Source: Methanothrix sp. | GTDB lineage: Archaea; Halobacteriota; Methanosarcinia; Methanotrichales; Methanotrichaceae | Direction of reading: 5' to 3' | DNA length: 22,129 nucleotides | NCBI GenBank assembly: GCA_023229165.1 | Contig: JALNZQ010000014.1 | Coordinates: 1-22,129 of the forward strand | Shown here: piece after piece, positions 19,717 through 22,129 of the stretch | Layout: every line of letters begins with the position of its first letter | Position numbering within the stretch: position 1 is the first letter of the stretch | Notes under the pieces: model-generated | Seen by the model: only the letters and a program-made list of their open reading frames with translations | What the model was told of the DNA's origin: nothing | Databases searched by the model: none | Translations under genes and position numbers: made by a program

Positions 19717-20625
19717 CTATAGTACCTTCTCCAGCTCATCCCTCTTGAGCATATGCACCTCTACCATGTGATGGGGATGATACCGCATCTTCGCCTCGCG
19801 GATGCCCTCCACGCCCATGTCGCTCTCCCGGTTGATGTATTTGTAATCTTTAGCCAGAATCTTGGCCGTCTCGGCATTTATGGACCGGTAGATTCCTTTG
19901 CAATCAGGAAGGCCCTTCTCGAAATGCACCAGTGCGGTATCATTATTTTGCCCCTCAAAGAGGGACATGGCCCCGATCTTGCCATTGGCCCGGATGGCAA
20001 GGCCGGAGAGCTGCAGCTCTTCATAGTGAGATAAGGCAAAGGACACTGCCTCTTTTTCGCTGGCGAGCACCGGATCGGAGTCGCAGTCCTTCCAGTCGCA
20101 CCACAGATCCAGGAAATCTTTGATCTCGCCTAGATTCTCTTTGCTGATAATCTCGACCTGGGGCATGCAGGTCTTCTGAAATTTGTTAAGTTGATGCCGG
20201 ATGGTTAGATATTTCTTGCCCGGCAATTCCGCCAGATCAGAGGCGAGATAGACATAATCAAAGTACTTTCTCTCCGCATGAAATTGAAGATCTGGATAGA
20301 GCCCGGCCATCCACTCTTTTGTCTCCGGGTCCAGGATTACGAAAGGATGCTCTTCCTCGCTCCTGGCGGCAAGCCTCAGGACGTCCGCGAGAAGTTCGGG
20401 ATTTCTAGGGCCGATGGGAGGACGGTAGCGCGTCATTTCTGCAATGGTGCTGCAAAGGACTATGCAGCCTTCCAGGTAGGCATACCTGTAATGGGCATAA
20501 TCATTCCAGCAGACCATGTTGGTGAAGGTATTATCGCTGTGTTCCTGACGGTTACTCTGGTAATGCCGGCGAAAGAAATCACGGTCCGAGAGAGTGACGG
20601 GCTTGAAGTCTGCAGCGCTCAGCAT
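19717..20625 (-). CDS. DUF2156 protein (MprF-type aminoacyl-transfer domain)
   Basis: A 302-residue soluble protein matching the DUF2156/LPG-synthase C-terminal family. The diagnostic segment is FDYVYLASDLAELPGKKYLTIRHQLNKF near 122-149, and a GNAT-like second half follows (SGLAIRANGKIGAMSLFEG and ALVHFEKGLPDCKGIYRSINAE). In bacteria the related domain of MprF moves lysine from Lys-tRNA to phosphatidylglycerol. In archaea the substrate is not established, and no membrane domain is present here. The start overlaps the end of the acetyltransferase gene by 7 bp (ATGCTGA), so the two are translationally coupled. GAGG and AAAAGG precede the ATG. Confidence 0.87.
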   Translation of the reverse strand: MLSAADFKPVTLSDRDFFRRHYQSNRQEHSDNTFTNMVCWNDYAHYRYAYLEGCIVLCSTIAEMTRYRPPIGPRNPELLADVLRLAARSEEEHPFVILDPETKEWMAGLYPDLQFHAERKYFDYVYLASDLAELPGKKYLTIRHQLNKFQKTCMPQVEIISKENLGEIKDFLDLWCDWKDCDSDPVLASEKEAVSFALSHYEELQLSGLAIRANGKIGAMSLFEGQNNDTALVHFEKGLPDCKGIYRSINAETAKILAKDYKYINRESDMGVEGIREAKMRYHPHHMVEVHMLKRDELEKVL

Positions 20626-21083
20626 CCTTTTGCCTCCTCACGAAAGAGCATGGGCACATGACCGAACATAGGTGAAAACCCCAGGGATCTATAAAACTCC
20701 TCCTTACCAGGCTCCGCTATCAGGCCTATCCAGGTGATCTTGCGAAATTTGCACTCCTCTAAAAGCTTAGTGAGAATCATTGTCCCCACTCCCCAGCCCC
20801 TCTTGTCGCCCTGCACCACCAGATCCTGAATATACGCATCTGCAATCCCATCGGATATCACACGGCCCATTCCCACGGCCCTGCCGGTAGAAATATCAAT
20901 CGCCACGGCGAATAGAAAGCTTCCCCGGATCAGATCGTTGATTCGGCGGGCATCCATTCCTTCTTTCCACCAGCCTGCAGCTCGATAGAGACCTACAATC
21001 TGCTCCTCTTGCCAGGATCGCACAAGATCGACCCGGATTGAATTGTCATTCCATTCATCGTTACGCATTTTATCATCCGTCAA
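20619..21083 (-). CDS. GNAT-family N-acetyltransferase
   Basis: A 154-residue single-domain GNAT enzyme. The acetyl-CoA-binding motif A is seen as YIQDLVVQGDKRGWGVGTMILTKLLEECK (about 92-120; the Q/R-x-x-G-x-G/A loop is DKRGWGVG). Motif B follows as IGLIAEPGKEEFYRSLGF. It should transfer an acetyl group to an amine; the substrate is unknown. The start is ATG 21083. A second ATG five codons later is possible, and neither has a strong SD. The gene overlaps the DUF2156 gene by 7 bp, and the pair of GNAT-fold proteins probably works or at least is made together. It lies 34 bp downstream of the nitroreductase gene. Confidence 0.9.
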   Translation of the reverse strand: MTDDKMRNDEWNDNSIRVDLVRSWQEEQIVGLYRAAGWWKEGMDARRINDLIRGSFLFAVAIDISTGRAVGMGRVISDGIADAYIQDLVVQGDKRGWGVGTMILTKLLEECKFRKITWIGLIAEPGKEEFYRSLGFSPMFGHVPMLFREEAKGC

Positions 21084-21117
21084 TTCAGGCTTCTCTCATG
21101 CAGTCTTTGTCCATTCT

Positions 21118-21708
21118 TTATTTTATCCACTTCAGGACCACATCTTCATCTCTCTTGGGGGCTTTCTGATCCAATTTGACAGGATAGCCGAAGATGAGAC
21201 AGCCCTCTAGCTTACATCTATCCGGAACGCTCAGATCGGCCATGATTGCCGGATCCTGGCCTAATGGAGCTGCCAAACCGATCCAGCAGCTACCTATCCC
21301 CAATGATCGAGCTGCCAGCATCATGTTCTCTCCTGCCAGAGGGCAGTCGATCTGTGGTGAGAAGGCATCGGAATCAGAGAAGATCATTATCAGGAGCGGT
21401 GCGTTAAAGAAGATATCGAAGTTTTGCCGGGACACCATACTGGCGAGACTTTTCAATTCCGGTTGGGAGGATTTGGCCGCCTGCTCCATCCAAAGCTCTT
21501 TGGCTTTGCCGGAGAGCTTCTTTATCAGTTCTCTGTTCTTTATCACCACGAAGCGCCAGGGCTGCTTGTTGGCTGCGCTTGGGGCATAGGTCCCGGCCAA
21601 GATCAGCTCCCGGATCACATCGTCCGGCACATCATCGGGAAGATAGTCCCTGACTGAGCGGCGGGAATAGATGTTCTTCAGTACGTCATTTTTCAAATCA
21701 TTGCTCAT
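21118..21708 (-). CDS. Nitroreductase-family FMN oxidoreductase
   Basis: A 196-residue flavoprotein of the nitroreductase family. It has the FMN phosphate-binding SRRSVRDYLPDDVPDDVIRELI near 16-37, APSAANKQPWRFVVIKNREL near 43-62, and ENMMLAARSLGIGSCWIG near 127-144. The length is typical and it lacks cysteine clusters or fused domains. Such enzymes reduce nitro groups, quinones or flavins with NAD(P)H, and in methanogens the real substrate and donor are seldom known. It lies between the rubrerythrin and acetyltransferase genes on the same strand. A hairpin terminator separates it from rubrerythrin. A weak TATA-like CTTTAA about 24 bp before the ATG suggests its own leaderless transcript. Confidence 0.92.
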   Translation of the reverse strand: MSNDLKNDVLKNIYSRRSVRDYLPDDVPDDVIRELILAGTYAPSAANKQPWRFVVIKNRELIKKLSGKAKELWMEQAAKSSQPELKSLASMVSRQNFDIFFNAPLLIMIFSDSDAFSPQIDCPLAGENMMLAARSLGIGSCWIGLAAPLGQDPAIMADLSVPDRCKLEGCLIFGYPVKLDQKAPKRDEDVVLKWIK

Positions 21709-21750
21709 AGTAATGTCCTATGGGCGTTAAAGCTTATGAAATTGTAGGGC

Positions 21751-21780
21751 GAGAGGAGACCGGCCTATTCGCCTCCTCTC
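21751..21780 (-). terminator. Terminator hairpin after rubrerythrin
   Basis: A perfect 8-bp stem, GAGAGGAG (21751-21758) with CTCCTCTC (21773-21780), has a 14-nt loop. On the minus strand it comes 11 nt after the rubrerythrin stop and ahead of the nitroreductase gene. Confidence 0.55.
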
Positions 21781-21791
21781 TAAAATAGGAA

Positions 21792-22129
21792 TCAATCCAC
21801 TCTAATGAAGAGCTTGCCCTCGGCCCCGCAGACGGGACAGACGCCGGGCGCTTCTCGCTCCACGGTATTGCCGCAGTAAGGGCAGACGTAGTAGGGGAAG
21901 GTCTCCTGGCTGGAGCTCAGATCGCCCAGCAGCTTTCTGTAAAGCCGGGAATGAATCTTCTCCACCTCATTGGCATAGTGGAATGATGTCTCAGCCGCCT
22001 TATTGCCTTCCGCCTGTGCAGTCTTAATCATTTCCGGATACATCGCTTCCCATTCCTCGTCCTCTCCGGATATGGCGGCCTGGAGGTTCTCTTTGGTGGA
22101 CTTGATGCCTTTCAGGACCCGCAGATGAT
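21792..22129 (-). CDS. rbr: Rubrerythrin, N-terminus outside window
   Basis: The frame is open to the right edge, so the N-terminal part (start and first diiron ligands) is missing; about 112 residues are seen. The visible part begins HLRVLKGIKSTKENLQ and includes the second diiron-type helix with ETSFHYANEVEKIH, supplying the Glu and His ligands of the ExxH motif. A C-terminal rubredoxin-like domain has CPYCG and CPVCG motifs about 15 residues apart. Rubrerythrin reduces hydrogen peroxide in anaerobes and suits the redox-rich setting of this window. An ATG at 22043 lies inside the conserved domain and is not the true start. A hairpin terminator follows. Confidence 0.93.
   Translation of the reverse strand, partial: HLRVLKGIKSTKENLQAAISGEDEEWEAMYPEMIKTAQAEGNKAAETSFHYANEVEKIHSRLYRKLLGDLSSSQETFPYYVCPYCGNTVEREAPGVCPVCGAEGKLFIRVD

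Overview
The window looks like a methanogenic archaeon of the order Methanosarcinales, most likely a Methanothrix (Methanosaeta)-like acetoclastic methanogen. This is an inference from gene content, not a database match. The supporting genes are an archaeal-type S-adenosylmethionine synthetase, a proteasome-activating nucleotidase (PAN), a ferredoxin:disulfide reductase with a rubredoxin tail beside a methanoredoxin-like glutaredoxin, an F420-binding FrhB domain and archaeal TATA boxes. No rRNA, tRNA, CRISPR array or insertion sequence was seen.

Left edge (1-950): a minus-strand secreted surface protein runs off the window, preceded by a 28-codon ORF with a strong Shine-Dalgarno (SD) sequence, then a gene-free stretch. 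Region 951-5426 (+): thiol redox pair (glutaredoxin, ferredoxin:disulfide reductase), copper P-type ATPase, a 48-residue YHS metal-binding protein, and a secreted cyclase-family hydrolase. Region 5423-9030: a minus-strand flippase-like membrane protein, convergent with the cyclase, and a divergent magnesium-type P-ATPase.

Region 9031-13241 is the most notable. A structured spacer and a TATA box framed by a perfect inverted repeat precede a three-gene operon: NuoE/HydC-like, NuoF/HydB-like, and a fusion of a NuoG/HydA-like iron-sulfur N-terminus to an FrhB domain. Together they predict a soluble enzyme linking NAD(P)H, coenzyme F420 and probably ferredoxin, organised like the electron-bifurcating HydABC (Bfu) enzymes but with F420 chemistry where the hydrogenase domain would be.

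Region 13285-19628: a TPR membrane protein with near-identical 102-bp repeats, a small DUF5611-like protein, S-adenosylmethionine synthetase, PAN and an MscS channel. Several of these have TATA boxes about 27-30 bp before the start and no SD, as in leaderless transcripts. Then comes a 367-base gap with a strong TATA box and a predicted three-way-junction RNA, followed by a small putative zinc protein whose SD lies in a tandem 13-bp duplication. Right edge (minus strand): a DUF2156 protein, a GNAT acetyltransferase, a nitroreductase-family flavoprotein and a rubrerythrin cut by the window end.
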